Translations under genes and position numbers: made by a program
Origin: Candidatus Rikenella faecigallinarum
GTDB lineage: Bacteria; Bacteroidota; Bacteroidia; Bacteroidales; Rikenellaceae
Assembly: GCA_019113395.1 (NCBI GenBank)
Contig: DXHL01000012.1
Coordinates: 1-41,210 of the forward strand
Length of the DNA: 41,210 nt
Reading direction: 5' to 3'
In this document: positions 25,056 to 33,383 of the stretch, one piece after another
Numbering within the stretch: position 1 is the stretch's first letter
How the letters are laid out: every line of letters starts with the position of its first letter
The notes under the pieces: model-generated
Databases searched by the model: none
Seen by the model: the letters and a program-made list of their open reading frames with translations, nothing else
Told to the model about the DNA's origin: nothing

Positions 25056-25094
25056 AAAAGGTTGCCCTTTCGTAACATGAAAGGGCAACCTTTT
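25056..25094. terminator. Bidirectional hairpin terminator built on the right inversion site
   Basis: Arms AAAAGGTTGCCCTTTC (25056-25071) and GAAAGGGCAACCTTTT (25079-25094) form a perfect 16-bp stem with a 7-nt loop. Rightward RNA ends in four U. Leftward RNA ends in CC followed by U6-A-U6, a strong intrinsic terminator. The outer bases of the stem are not shared with the left site, so inversion would reduce the stem to the 7-bp arms. Confidence 0.75.
25065..25085. repeat. Right inversion site (IRR) of the putative fimbrial switch
   Basis: Arm CCCTTTC (25065-25071), spacer GTAACAT (25072-25078) and arm GAAAGGG (25079-25085). It is the exact reverse complement of the left site at 23944-23964, so the spacers point in opposite directions. 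That geometry yields inversion, not deletion. It lies 218 bp upstream of the recombinase start codon. Confidence 0.8.
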
Positions 25095-25100
25095 GCAGGA

Positions 25101-25108
25101 CAAAGATA
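25101..25108 (-). promoter_or_regulatory. Outer promoter P2 facing the invertible segment (TATCTTTG)
   Basis: On the minus strand TATCTTTG (25108 to 25101) matches TAnnTTTG and is identical to the -7 box of P1. It lies just outside the right site and reads leftward into it. The only TTTG upstream is 26 bp away, longer than usual. In the present orientation it faces the 16-bp hairpin and the antisense strand of the AraC gene. After inversion it would read the AraC gene in sense with a leader of about 70 nt. Confidence 0.5.
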
Positions 25109-25261
25109 ACCGGTTTTTTCATTTATTGCTGCCACAAACCGGATTTCCCCTCATTATATCCTTATTATCAACCCCCTACAATCCTTCTCAACCAACTCTC
25201 CAACCCCGACCGGACAAACCGTCTCACAACTGACATAAATCAGACCTTCTGCCTCGATGCC

Positions 25262-25269
25262 TATTTTTG
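25262..25269 (+). promoter_or_regulatory. Putative recombinase promoter, -7 box TATTTTTG
   Basis: TATTTTTG matches TAnnTTTG and lies 34 bp upstream of the recombinase ATG. It is outside the invertible segment, so the recombinase would be expressed in both orientations. No clear -33 is seen. Confidence 0.5.
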
Positions 25270-25303
25270 TGGAAACACATCTCAACCACAAACAAACACC
25301 ATC

Positions 25304-26506
25304 ATGGCAACCATTCAAGTGATTCTCAAACGAAAATCGACGGCTCACCTATTAGCCATTCAAGTCAGGCATCGGGGGAAGAGCAAACTTTTGATATCCA
25401 AACACCAGGTACCCCCGGCCGCATTTTCGGAACAACGCATGCGCGTCCAAACGCTCACGGGGAGTTTGAATCGCAACGCTGCCGCTCGCATCAATGACAC
25501 CCTCGAACGAACCTGCGCCCTGCTCCAAGAACGTATTACGCTTTTGGAAGCCTGCGGATTACCCTTTTCGGTCGATGACCTCTGTGACGGCATCCATTTT
25601 CAAGGAGAGACATCCCCCACGGACCTCTTTTCTTTTTTCCGACTCCAAATAGCCCTCAAAGCGGCCAAACACAAATACGCCTCCAGCCAACTATACACCG
25701 CGGCCATGCATGCACTCCAACAGTACACCGGAGCGGCCAGATACGCTTTCTCGTCGCTCACACGGGAGTCTATCACAGGCTATATCGAATATCTCCGCCT
25801 GCGCAACCTTGCCCCGGGCACCATTTCGAAGTATCTGGCCATACTCCACACAATCTGCCTGCGAGCCGCGTGCCATGGAACAAAAATCAATCGGGAACAA
25901 CTCTTCTCCGGATTGCATCCCATGGTCGGGCGAACAGCCAAACGTGCTGTGGACAAATCCGTTCTATCCCGCATATTTCATCTGGACCTGTCCGACAAAC
26001 CGACACTGAAATATGCCTCGGACCTCTTTTTGTTCAGTTTTTTTGCTCAGGGGATGTCCCTGGTAGACATATTGCACCTGCGACATACCAACATTCAGCA
26101 CGGACAAATTCGCTACACGCGGGCCAAATGCGGAACCCGCATCTGCCTGGGCATTACCCCCCAGATGCAACAAATCATCGAACGGTATCAAGAAAACGGC
26201 AGCGAAGACAACTACATTTTTCCCACCTTACGTGGAGTGGCAAAGGGGTCCAACAAAGAGTACAAGGTTTACCGCGCCACCAACCGGGCTTTACGGAAAA
26301 TTTCGAATCTGCTGCATCTGGAAGTGCCGCTCACCACCTATGTGGCACGGCACACCTGGGCCACCAATGCCAAAAAATCCCATATTCCCATACCCATTAT
26401 TCAAGAAGCATTGGGACACACCTCCATCCGAACGACAGAGATTTATCTACAACAATTCGAGACACAGATTATTGACCGCATTAACGAGCGCATTACCCGT
26501 TTATAG
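25304..26506 (+). CDS. Tyrosine recombinase (putative fimbrial-switch invertase)
   Basis: A 400-aa site-specific recombinase of the Bacteroidota phage_integrase/SAM-like group. The N-terminal arm and SAM-like core-binding domain span about 1-205. In the catalytic domain Lys275 lies in the beta-hairpin RAKCGTRI, Arg349-His350 in YVARHTWAT, His372 in LGHTSIRTTEIYL, and the nucleophile is Tyr381. In many Bacteroidota relatives the first box reads RGM-S/A-F-x-D; here it is AQGMSLVD with Gln249 in place of Arg, while the classical Arg I position holds Ser252. It lies 218 bp from the right inversion site and in no visible prophage or conjugative element. This context suggests a resident invertase acting on 23944-25085 rather than an element integrase. 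Confidence 0.85.
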   Translation: MATIQVILKRKSTAHLLAIQVRHRGKSKLLISKHQVPPAAFSEQRMRVQTLTGSLNRNAAARINDTLERTCALLQERITLLEACGLPFSVDDLCDGIHFQGETSPTDLFSFFRLQIALKAAKHKYASSQLYTAAMHALQQYTGAARYAFSSLTRESITGYIEYLRLRNLAPGTISKYLAILHTICLRAACHGTKINREQLFSGLHPMVGRTAKRAVDKSVLSRIFHLDLSDKPTLKYASDLFLFSFFAQGMSLVDILHLRHTNIQHGQIRYTRAKCGTRICLGITPQMQQIIERYQENGSEDNYIFPTLRGVAKGSNKEYKVYRATNRALRKISNLLHLEVPLTTYVARHTWATNAKKSHIPIPIIQEALGHTSIRTTEIYLQQFETQIIDRINERITRL

Positions 26507-26540
26507 GGCGGCATGCAGGCGGAATGGGCTTCGAACTTGC

Positions 26541-26575
26541 AAAAAAAGAGGACACCAAGTCTCCACTTGATGTCC
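26541..26575 (-). terminator. Rho-independent terminator for pyk
   Basis: Read on the minus strand, GGACATCAAGT and ACTTGGTGTCC pair around a 4-nt loop (one mismatch) and are followed by T-C-T7. It lies about 80 bp after the pyk stop codon, between pyk and the convergent recombinase gene. Confidence 0.8.
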
Positions 26576-26652
26576 CGAACAACTTGATGGCACCTGTGAC
26601 TGGGATATATGGAAATTTTCCCGATACCCCCGCCACCGTATTCTGCATACCC

Positions 26653-28086
26653 CTACTCTATCATGGCTTTGTTGAGCAGATGGATGACTTTGCTAATCTC
26701 CATAAACGAAGCCCCTTTGGCCGCTCCGAACGAACCGCCGACCACAACCACCAAATCGTCGTTCGCCAGTTTGTGTTCCCGCTCCAGCATCACCAGCATC
26801 TGGTAGCTGAAACGGTCATGGGCAATGGCCGGTTCGGCGTACTCGGCATAGATCCCGTACGAAAGGGCCATTTCACGCATCACGTGTTTGCGGTAGCAGA
26901 GGGCATAGACCGGTTTTTCACCCCGGAACGCTGCCAAATAACGTCCCGTTCGCCCCGAAAGGGTATCGATAAGCACCGCCTTCACCGGCAGGTTCGTGCA
27001 GGCACGAACCGCCGAACGAGCCAACTGAGCCGTAATCTCGTTGTTAATGCGTACCATGTTCACATCGATAATCGGAGCCACCTCCTGTTCGATGGCCAGG
27101 GCGATTTTGGTCATGGCCTGAACAGCCTCCACCGGATACTTCCCGTTGGCCGTCTCGCCACTCAGCATAATGGCATCCACACGCTGGAAAATGGCATTGG
27201 CCACGTCGCTCACTTCGGCCCGCGTCGGACGGGGGTTGTTTATCATCGAATGCAGCATCTGCGTGGCGATAATCACCGGCTTCTTGCTCTCGATACACTT
27301 CTGCACCAGGTTCTTCTGCACAATGGGTATCTGCTCGGCATTCAACTCAACGCCCAAATCACCGCGTGCCACCATCACGGCATAGGTGTGGTCCAGTATC
27401 TCGTCGATGTTGTCCACACCCTCCTGGTTCTCGATTTTGGAAATCAGTTTAATCGTGCTGTGTTCCGCATCGAGAATCTTCTGAATGTCAATCAAGTCCT
27501 GTTTGTTGCGGACGAACGAGTGGGCAATGAAATCGAGATTCATGCGGATGGCCCAGTGGATATACTCCCGGTCCCGTTCCGTCAGTGCCGGCAGGTGCAG
27601 ATGCACGGCCGGAATATTCACGCTCTTATGTCCTTTGATGGTTCCGCTGTTTTTGACCCGAGCAATCAGTGCACCGTCCATTTTGTCGGTCACCTCGAGG
27701 GCGATATCCCCGTCGTCAATCAGCACAGCCACCCCGACCGGCACCTCGTCGAAAATGTCGCGGTCATTCAGAAAGATGCAGTCCCGCGACGAAAGCTGTT
27801 GATTGTCGTCCGTTCCGCGCAGGGTCAGCATATCACCCTCCTGCACGGCAATCCCTTCGTCGGCCATACGGGTTGTCCGAATCTCGGGCCCCTTGGTATC
27901 CACCAGGATGGCAATTTTTTCGGACACGGCTCGCGTGTTATTCACAATGTTCGTGGCCCCCTCGAACGAGGTGTGAGCCGAATTGATACGCACCACATTC
28001 ATTCCCGCTTCGTAGAGCGAGCGGATAAACTCCACATCGCAACGGCGGTCTGAGATGGTCGCCACAATTTTTGTTTTCTTTTCCAT
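26653..28086 (-). CDS. pyk: Pyruvate kinase
   Basis: The 477-aa protein matches bacterial pyruvate kinase, which makes pyruvate and ATP from phosphoenolpyruvate and ADP. Seen are KTKIVATISDRR at the N-terminus, NVVRINSAHTS, LVDTKGPEIRTT, the metal-site VMVARGDLGVEL, and ATQMLHSMINNPRPTRAEVSDVANAI. The second catalytic region has His in place of the usual Glu/Asp in ATQML-E-SM, a mild change. The C-terminal alpha/beta domain is present (LIDTLSGRTGRYLAAFRGEKPVYAL). It follows aroQ by 39 bp and is probably co-transcribed with it. Confidence 0.96.
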   Translation of the reverse strand: MEKKTKIVATISDRRCDVEFIRSLYEAGMNVVRINSAHTSFEGATNIVNNTRAVSEKIAILVDTKGPEIRTTRMADEGIAVQEGDMLTLRGTDDNQQLSSRDCIFLNDRDIFDEVPVGVAVLIDDGDIALEVTDKMDGALIARVKNSGTIKGHKSVNIPAVHLHLPALTERDREYIHWAIRMNLDFIAHSFVRNKQDLIDIQKILDAEHSTIKLISKIENQEGVDNIDEILDHTYAVMVARGDLGVELNAEQIPIVQKNLVQKCIESKKPVIIATQMLHSMINNPRPTRAEVSDVANAIFQRVDAIMLSGETANGKYPVEAVQAMTKIALAIEQEVAPIIDVNMVRINNEITAQLARSAVRACTNLPVKAVLIDTLSGRTGRYLAAFRGEKPVYALCYRKHVMREMALSYGIYAEYAEPAIAHDRFSYQMLVMLEREHKLANDDLVVVVGGSFGAAKGASFMEISKVIHLLNKAMIE

Positions 28087-28125
28087 TAGCTTATTTTATT
28101 CAGCAGAGGATTATCATCCAAAACG

Positions 28126-28554
28126 TTACAAGAAACTGTAGACAGCCAAACGATAGGACTGCATGCCGAAGCCTGCCACCGAGCCGGCGCATCGCGGAGC
28201 AATCATCGAGACGTGGCGGAACGATTCGCGTGCAGCAATGTTCGAAATATGCACCTCGACCGTCTTCAGGCCGCACGCAGCCACCGCCCCTATGGCATCG
28301 GCCAGCGCCACCGAGGTATGGGTATACCCCCCGGCATTGAGAATCACACCGTCATACCGGTTACGGGCATCGTGCAAGGCATCAATCAGCGCCCCTTCGT
28401 GGTTCGACTGGAAATAGTCCAATTCGGCACGGTCGCCAAATTCGGCTTTCAATTCAACCAGATAATCCTCGAAACTTTGCGTCCCGTAAACCTCCTTTTC
28501 GCGCACACCCAGCAGGTTCAGGTTCGGCCCATTGATAATCAACAGTTTTTTCAT
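28126..28554 (-). CDS. aroQ: Type II 3-dehydroquinate dehydratase
   Basis: The 142-aa protein is a type II dehydroquinase, third step of the shikimate pathway. It has the N-terminal INGPNLNLLGVREKEVYG with the catalytic Tyr, QSNHEGALID, ILNAGGYTHTSVAL and VEVHISNIAARESFRHVS with the catalytic His. Length and motifs are complete. It is divergent from the XerD-type gene, and pyk lies downstream. Confidence 0.96.
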   Translation of the reverse strand: MKKLLIINGPNLNLLGVREKEVYGTQSFEDYLVELKAEFGDRAELDYFQSNHEGALIDALHDARNRYDGVILNAGGYTHTSVALADAIGAVAACGLKTVEVHISNIAARESFRHVSMIAPRCAGSVAGFGMQSYRLAVYSFL

Positions 28555-28573
28555 ATTTTCTCCGATTGAGGTT

Positions 28574-28581
28574 CAAATTTA
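28574..28581 (-). promoter_or_regulatory. aroQ promoter -7 box TAAATTTG
   Basis: On the minus strand TAAATTTG (28581 to 28574) matches TAnnTTTG and lies 20 bp upstream of the aroQ ATG, giving a leader of about 13 nt. No clear -33 is seen. Confidence 0.55.
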
Positions 28582-28656
28582 GTGCAAATTTGGGTAATTT
28601 CGCTTTTCATGGTCTGTTATTTTTTCATGAAGACACCCCCCTCACCCTTACGGAAC

Positions 28657-29613
28657 ATGAGCGAGACTTCCATAAAAACAAGCTGGCAGCAAGCCCTGGA
28701 CGGCTATCGCGACTATCTGCTTTTCGAGCGGGGGCTGTCGGCCAACAGCATCGAAGCCTACCTGCACGATGCAGGACAACTGGCCGCCTATATGCTGGCT
28801 GCGGAGCTGTCCAAAGAGCCTGCCGCGGTCGATGCTAAAGATATCGAAGCCTTTATGGCTCATCTTTTCGACCTGGGGGTGGGGGATACGACTCAGGCCC
28901 GTATGCTGAGCGGAGTACGGAGTTTCTTCACCTACCTGCTCCACAACGACCGTATCGAAACGCTCCCAACCGAACTTATCGACTCCCCGAAAATCGCCCG
29001 CAAGCTGCCTGACACCCTCTCCTACGACGAGATTATGCGCATGATGGAGGGCATCGACCTGAGCGCACCGCTGGGACATAGAAACCGAGCCATTCTCGAA
29101 GTGCTGTACTGCTGCGGACTGCGGGTCAGCGAACTGATAAACCTGCGGCTGAGCGACATTTTCGCTGCCGAAGGGGTGGTACGCGTCACCGGCAAGGGCA
29201 ACAAGCAGCGTCTGGTGCCCATTGCCGAGACAGCTCTCCGGCAGGTTGAGCTATATCTCGAGCAGCGACGTTCGTGGAACGTCGCTGCCGACTCGGCCGA
29301 CATCCTCTTCCTGAACAAAAACGGGAGGCAACTGACCCGTGTGATGATTTTCACCATCATTCGCCGTTGTGCCGCGGCTGCCGGCATCACCAAAACCGTC
29401 AGTCCCCACACCCTGCGCCACTCTTTTGCCACCCACCTCTTGCAGGGAGGAGCAGACATCCGAGCCGTGCAGGAGTTGCTGGGCCACGAGTCGATTCTCA
29501 CGACCGAGATTTATACCCACCTCGAGATGGGCGACCTGCGCCAAGCGCTCGAAAAGCACCCTCTGGCGACTTTGGAGAACGAGGAAAACGAACCGTTGGA
29601 CACCACCCAATAA
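28657..29613 (+). CDS. xerD: Chromosomal tyrosine recombinase, XerD type
   Basis: A 318-aa recombinase from ATG 28657. The N-terminal core-binding domain (WQQALDGYRDYLLFERGLSANSIEAYLHDAG) is followed by a full catalytic set: Arg in CCGLRVSELINL, Lys in VTGKGNKQRLVP, HTLRHSFATHLLQGG, LGHESILTTEIYTH with the Tyr nucleophile. This complete R-K-H-R-H-Y set separates it from the divergent recombinase at 25304. Its role is chromosome-dimer resolution at dif with XerC. Two upstream in-frame ATGs (28582 and 28627) add residues with no family match, so 28657 was preferred; 28627 remains possible. Confidence 0.9.
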   Translation: MSETSIKTSWQQALDGYRDYLLFERGLSANSIEAYLHDAGQLAAYMLAAELSKEPAAVDAKDIEAFMAHLFDLGVGDTTQARMLSGVRSFFTYLLHNDRIETLPTELIDSPKIARKLPDTLSYDEIMRMMEGIDLSAPLGHRNRAILEVLYCCGLRVSELINLRLSDIFAAEGVVRVTGKGNKQRLVPIAETALRQVELYLEQRRSWNVAADSADILFLNKNGRQLTRVMIFTIIRRCAAAAGITKTVSPHTLRHSFATHLLQGGADIRAVQELLGHESILTTEIYTHLEMGDLRQALEKHPLATLENEENEPLDTTQ

Positions 29614-29675
29614 AATACTATCAACTTACTGATAATAAACATAAAACAATCCACAAAAAATCATTTGGCAATCGT

Positions 29676-29712
29676 AATCCCCCGTTCAGCCATTTTGAAC
29701 GGGGGATTTTTT
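29676..29712 (+). terminator. Rho-independent terminator between xerD and ilvD
   Basis: AATCCCCCGTTCA (29676-29688) pairs perfectly with TGAACGGGGGATT (29696-29708) around a 7-nt loop, followed by more T residues. It lies about 60 bp after the xerD stop and 35 bp before the ilvD start. It could also act as a leader attenuator if the ilv transcript begins upstream of it; no leader peptide with Ile/Val/Leu codons was seen. Confidence 0.85.
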
Positions 29713-29746
29713 ATCTTTTCATTTGTGTGACCAAGATTGCTACCAC

Positions 29747-31573
29747 ATGAAACCTCTTCGCAGCGACATAACCACCCGCGGCCGACGTATGGCTGGTGCA
29801 CGCAGCCTGTGGCGGGCCAACGGGATGAAAGACGAACAGTTCGGACAACCCATTATCGGAATTGCCAACTCCTTCACCCAATTCGTCCCGGGACACACCC
29901 ATCTGCATGAAATCGGACAGGAAATCAAACGCCTTATTGAAGCCGAAGGGTGCTACGCTGCAGAGTTCAACACCATCGCCATCGACGACGGCATCGCCAT
30001 GGGACACGGCGGGATGCTCTACTCACTCCCCTCGCGCGACCTGATTGCCGACTCGGTCGAATATATGTGCCAGGCGCACGGGGTCGATGCGCTGGTCTGC
30101 ATCTCGAACTGCGATAAAATTACCCCGGGGATGCTGATGGCCGCCATGCGGCTCAACATTCCGACGGTCTTTGTCAGCGGCGGACCCATGGAAGCCGGTA
30201 TGGTGGACGGAGAGGCGTATGACCTTATCGACGTCATGGTCAAAGGAGCAGACCCCAACATCCCGGACGAAAAACTGACCCGCATCGAACAGGGGGCCTG
30301 CCCTACCTGCGGTTCCTGCTCGGGGATGTTCACGGCCAACTCCATGAACTGCCTGACCGAGGCGCTCGGGCTGTCGCTGCCCGGCAACGGAACCATCGTC
30401 GCCACCCACGCCAATCGACGCAAGCTCTTTGAAGCGGCAGCCAAACGGATTGTCCACAATGCCCGCGAATACTACTTCAACGACAACGACAGCGTACTGC
30501 CTCGTGCTATCGCCACACGGCAGGCATTCCTCAATGCCATGAGCCTCGACATTGCCATGGGGGGCTCGACCAATACGGTGCTCCACCTGCTGGCTGTGGC
30601 ACAGGAGGCAGGCGTCGATTTCACCATGAAAGATATCGACACCCTGTCGCGTAAACTGCCCGTGCTCTGCAAAGTGGCTCCGAACCACTCCTCCTTCCAT
30701 ATTCAGGATGTCAATCGGGCCGGCGGTATCATGGCCATTCTCGGGATACTGCTCCGCGACGGTTTGATTGACGGTACCGTGGGACGGGTCGATGGACTGA
30801 CGCTCGAACAAGCTGTCGCCAAATACGATATTCACAACCTGGGGAACACGGCAACGGCAGAGGATACCGCCCGCTACCTCTCGGCTCCGGGCGGGGTCTA
30901 CAACATCACCCTCGGGTCGCAACAGAACCTCTACCCCGACTACGATACGGACCGTGCAACGGGATGTATTCGGGACACAGCGCACGCCTACATGAAAGAT
31001 GGCGGGCTGGCCGTCCTCTACGGAAATATCGCTGCGGACGGCTGCATTGTCAAGACAGCGGGTGTGGATGCCTCGATACTGGTGTTTGAAGGCACGGCCC
31101 GCGTCTTCGACTCGCAGGAACAGGCCAGCCAGGGCATCCTGAACGGCACGGTACAGGCAGGCGACGTAGTGGTCATCCGTTACGAAGGACCCAAAGGGGG
31201 ACCGGGCATGCAGGAGATGCTCTACCCCACCTCCTACCTCAAAACCGTCCACCTCGACAAAGCCTGCGCCCTGCTCACCGACGGACGTTTCTCGGGCGGC
31301 ACCTCAGGGCTTTCGATAGGACACTGCTCGCCTGAAGCGGCAGCCGGAGGCCTTATTGCCGCCGTCGAAGACGGCGACCCCATCCGCATCGACATCCCCA
31401 ACCGCTCGATAACGCTGGCCGTGGACGACACGGTGCTGGCCGAACGCATGGAACGCATACGCGCCAACGGCGGGTTCCGTCCCGCACGCGAACGAAACGT
31501 AAGCAAAGCCCTGCGCGCCTATGCCAACATGGTCTCATCGGCAGACAAAGGGGCAACCCGCATCGTGGAATAG
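29747..31573 (+). CDS. ilvD: Dihydroxy-acid dehydratase
   Basis: The 608-aa protein is IlvD, the Fe-S dehydratase that makes the 2-keto acids of valine and isoleucine. Cysteines for the cluster are seen in [12 protein letters not shown] and [21 protein letters not shown]. Family signatures are [16 protein letters not shown] [28 protein letters not shown] and [17 protein letters not shown] near the C-terminus. ATG 29747 gives the standard N-terminus ([17 protein letters not shown]). It is the first gene of ilvD-ilvB-ilvN-ilvC. The only promoter-like sequence upstream is an imperfect TATCTTTT just after the hairpin. Confidence 0.96.
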   Translation: MKPLRSDITTRGRRMAGARSLWRANGMKDEQFGQPIIGIANSFTQFVPGHTHLHEIGQEIKRLIEAEGCYAAEFNTIAIDDGIAMGHGGMLYSLPSRDLIADSVEYMCQAHGVDALVCISNCDKITPGMLMAAMRLNIPTVFVSGGPMEAGMVDGEAYDLIDVMVKGADPNIPDEKLTRIEQGACPTCGSCSGMFTANSMNCLTEALGLSLPGNGTIVATHANRRKLFEAAAKRIVHNAREYYFNDNDSVLPRAIATRQAFLNAMSLDIAMGGSTNTVLHLLAVAQEAGVDFTMKDIDTLSRKLPVLCKVAPNHSSFHIQDVNRAGGIMAILGILLRDGLIDGTVGRVDGLTLEQAVAKYDIHNLGNTATAEDTARYLSAPGGVYNITLGSQQNLYPDYDTDRATGCIRDTAHAYMKDGGLAVLYGNIAADGCIVKTAGVDASILVFEGTARVFDSQEQASQGILNGTVQAGDVVVIRYEGPKGGPGMQEMLYPTSYLKTVHLDKACALLTDGRFSGGTSGLSIGHCSPEAAAGGLIAAVEDGDPIRIDIPNRSITLAVDDTVLAERMERIRANGGFRPARERNVSKALRAYANMVSSADKGATRIVE

Positions 31574-31622
31574 CCCTTCCCGACACTCCCAAACAGAACA
31601 CCCATACTCACCACGGACAACC

Positions 31623-33350
31623 ATGAGATATACCGATAAAGAAAACATCAGTGGCGCAGATGCCCTGCTCGCATCGTTGATAAACCAAGGCGTAGAGACC
31701 GTGTTCGGCTACCCGGGCGGCAGCATCACACCGGTCTACGACCGCCTGCAGGACTACCCCGAACTGCACCACCTGCTGACACGGCACGAACAGGGAGCCG
31801 TGCATGCCGCACAAGGCTACGCGCGCGTCTCCAACCAAACGGGCGTCTGCATGGCCACCTCGGGCCCCGGGGCCACAAACCTGTTGACCGGGATTGCCGA
31901 TGCCATGCTCGACTCGACCCCCGTGGTCTGCATTGCGGCACAGGTACCTGCCGCTGCCCTCGGAACCGATTTCTTTCAGGAAGCGGACATGATTAACATG
32001 ACCATCCCCATCACCAAATGGAACTACCAAATCACCCGCTTCGACGAAATCGTGCCGACCATTGCCAAAGCCTTCTATGTGGCACGCGCAGGACGTCCCG
32101 GCCCCGTCTACATCGAAATCACCAAAAACGCCCTGGTCGAACGCGGCGACTACCACTGGAAACCCTGCACGGGGATTCGAAGCTATAATGCCGTTCCGTC
32201 GGTCGAACCGCAAGCGGCTGCGGATGCCGTAGAGATGATTAATGCGGCCGAACGTCCCTTGATTATCGTCGGGAACGGCGTGAAAATCTCGGGAGCCGAA
32301 GCCGAAGTCCTTCAACTGGCCGAAGCCGGCAACATTCCGATAGCCTCGACCCTGATGGGACTCTCGAGCATCCCCAGCGACCACCCGCTCTACATCGGCA
32401 TGGTCGGGATGCACGGTAACGTGGCGGGCAACCGCATGACCCAGGAAGCCGACCTGCTGATAGCCGTCGGAATGCGCTTTAGCGACCGCGTGACGGGCGA
32501 CCTGAAGAGCTATGCTCCAAAGGCTCGGGTCATCCACATTGAAATCGACCCGGTCGAAATCAATAAAAACGTACGCACTGACCTGCCTATCGTGGCCGAT
32601 GCCCGCGAGGCGGTTCAAGCCATCCTGTCGGCCGGCACCATTACCCGCAAACCGCGTCCCGAATGGCTGGCCGAAGCGGCCCGCTATGCCAAAATCGAGT
32701 TGGACAAGGTTATCAACCGCCAGCTGCACCCCAATCGCGAAGAGCTCACCATGGGCGAAACGGTTGCCACCGTAGCCGCTCTCTCGAAAGGCGAAGCGGT
32801 TATCGTGACCGACGTCGGACAACACCAGATGATGGCCGCACGCTACTCCACCTACAAACACTCCCGCAGCCTTATCACCTCGGGAGGGCTGGGTACCATG
32901 GGCTATGGTCTGCCCGCAGCCATCGGTGCCAAAGTGGCTCTGAATGAATGCCCATCGACCGCCGACCGCGACGTGGTCGTTTTCCTGGGTGACGGCGGCT
33001 TCCAAATGACCATGCAGGAGCTCGGGACCATGATTCACTGGGGTATCTCGGTCAAAGTCGTTGTACTCAACAACTCCTTCCTCGGCATGGTGCGCCAGTG
33101 GCAGCAACTCTTCATGGAAAAACGTTACAACGCCACCGAACTGGTCAATCCCGACTTCGTCAAAATCGCAGAGGCCTACGACATTCCGGCTCGTCGCGTC
33201 ACCCGGCGCTTCGAACTGCAGGAGGCTGTCCAAACCATGCTCGACCACAAAGGCCCCTATTTCCTGGAGGTAATTGTCGGCCGCGAAGACAACGTCTTCC
33301 CGATGGTGCCCGGCGGCGCCTCGCTCGACGACCTGCTCTACTCCGAATAA
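31623..33350 (+). CDS. ilvB: Acetolactate synthase, large subunit
   Basis: The 575-aa ThDP-dependent enzyme makes acetolactate or acetohydroxybutyrate from pyruvate. Seen are GVETVFGYPGGSITPVYD with the catalytic Glu further on in TRHEQGAVHAAQGYAR, the FAD-region SGPGATNLLTGIADAM, and the ThDP-binding GDGGFQMTMQELGT ... NNSFLGMVRQWQ (GDG-x-NN pattern). ATG 31623 was preferred; upstream in-frame starts lie in the end of ilvD. It lies 49 bp after ilvD and 33 bp before ilvN. Confidence 0.96.
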   Translation: MRYTDKENISGADALLASLINQGVETVFGYPGGSITPVYDRLQDYPELHHLLTRHEQGAVHAAQGYARVSNQTGVCMATSGPGATNLLTGIADAMLDSTPVVCIAAQVPAAALGTDFFQEADMINMTIPITKWNYQITRFDEIVPTIAKAFYVARAGRPGPVYIEITKNALVERGDYHWKPCTGIRSYNAVPSVEPQAAADAVEMINAAERPLIIVGNGVKISGAEAEVLQLAEAGNIPIASTLMGLSSIPSDHPLYIGMVGMHGNVAGNRMTQEADLLIAVGMRFSDRVTGDLKSYAPKARVIHIEIDPVEINKNVRTDLPIVADAREAVQAILSAGTITRKPRPEWLAEAARYAKIELDKVINRQLHPNREELTMGETVATVAALSKGEAVIVTDVGQHQMMAARYSTYKHSRSLITSGGLGTMGYGLPAAIGAKVALNECPSTADRDVVVFLGDGGFQMTMQELGTMIHWGISVKVVVLNNSFLGMVRQWQQLFMEKRYNATELVNPDFVKIAEAYDIPARRVTRRFELQEAVQTMLDHKGPYFLEVIVGREDNVFPMVPGGASLDDLLYSE

Positions 33351-33383
33351 CCCCCCTCGTTTCACTCCGCACTGACACCAACT

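Larger units (their letters stand above)
23958..25071. other. Putative invertible DNA segment carrying the AraC gene and a promoter
   Basis: The stretch between the crossover spacers of two oppositely oriented identical 21-bp sites is about 1.1 kb. It holds the AraC regulator gene (24005-24955) and, at its right end, a promoter (24999-25029) reading toward the right site. Flipping it would aim that promoter at the fimbrial operon and turn the AraC gene to run in the same direction as the operon. The sites, the promoter and the adjacent recombinase are seen; inversion is inferred. Confidence 0.72.

Noticed and set aside
26524..28053. A 509-codon open frame antisense to pyk.
   Set aside because: pyk has all family motifs in the opposite strand; the antisense product is rich in His/Arg/Gln without a recognisable fold.
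30023..31252. A 409-codon open frame antisense to ilvD.
   Set aside because: ilvD is unambiguous; the antisense frame has no motif.
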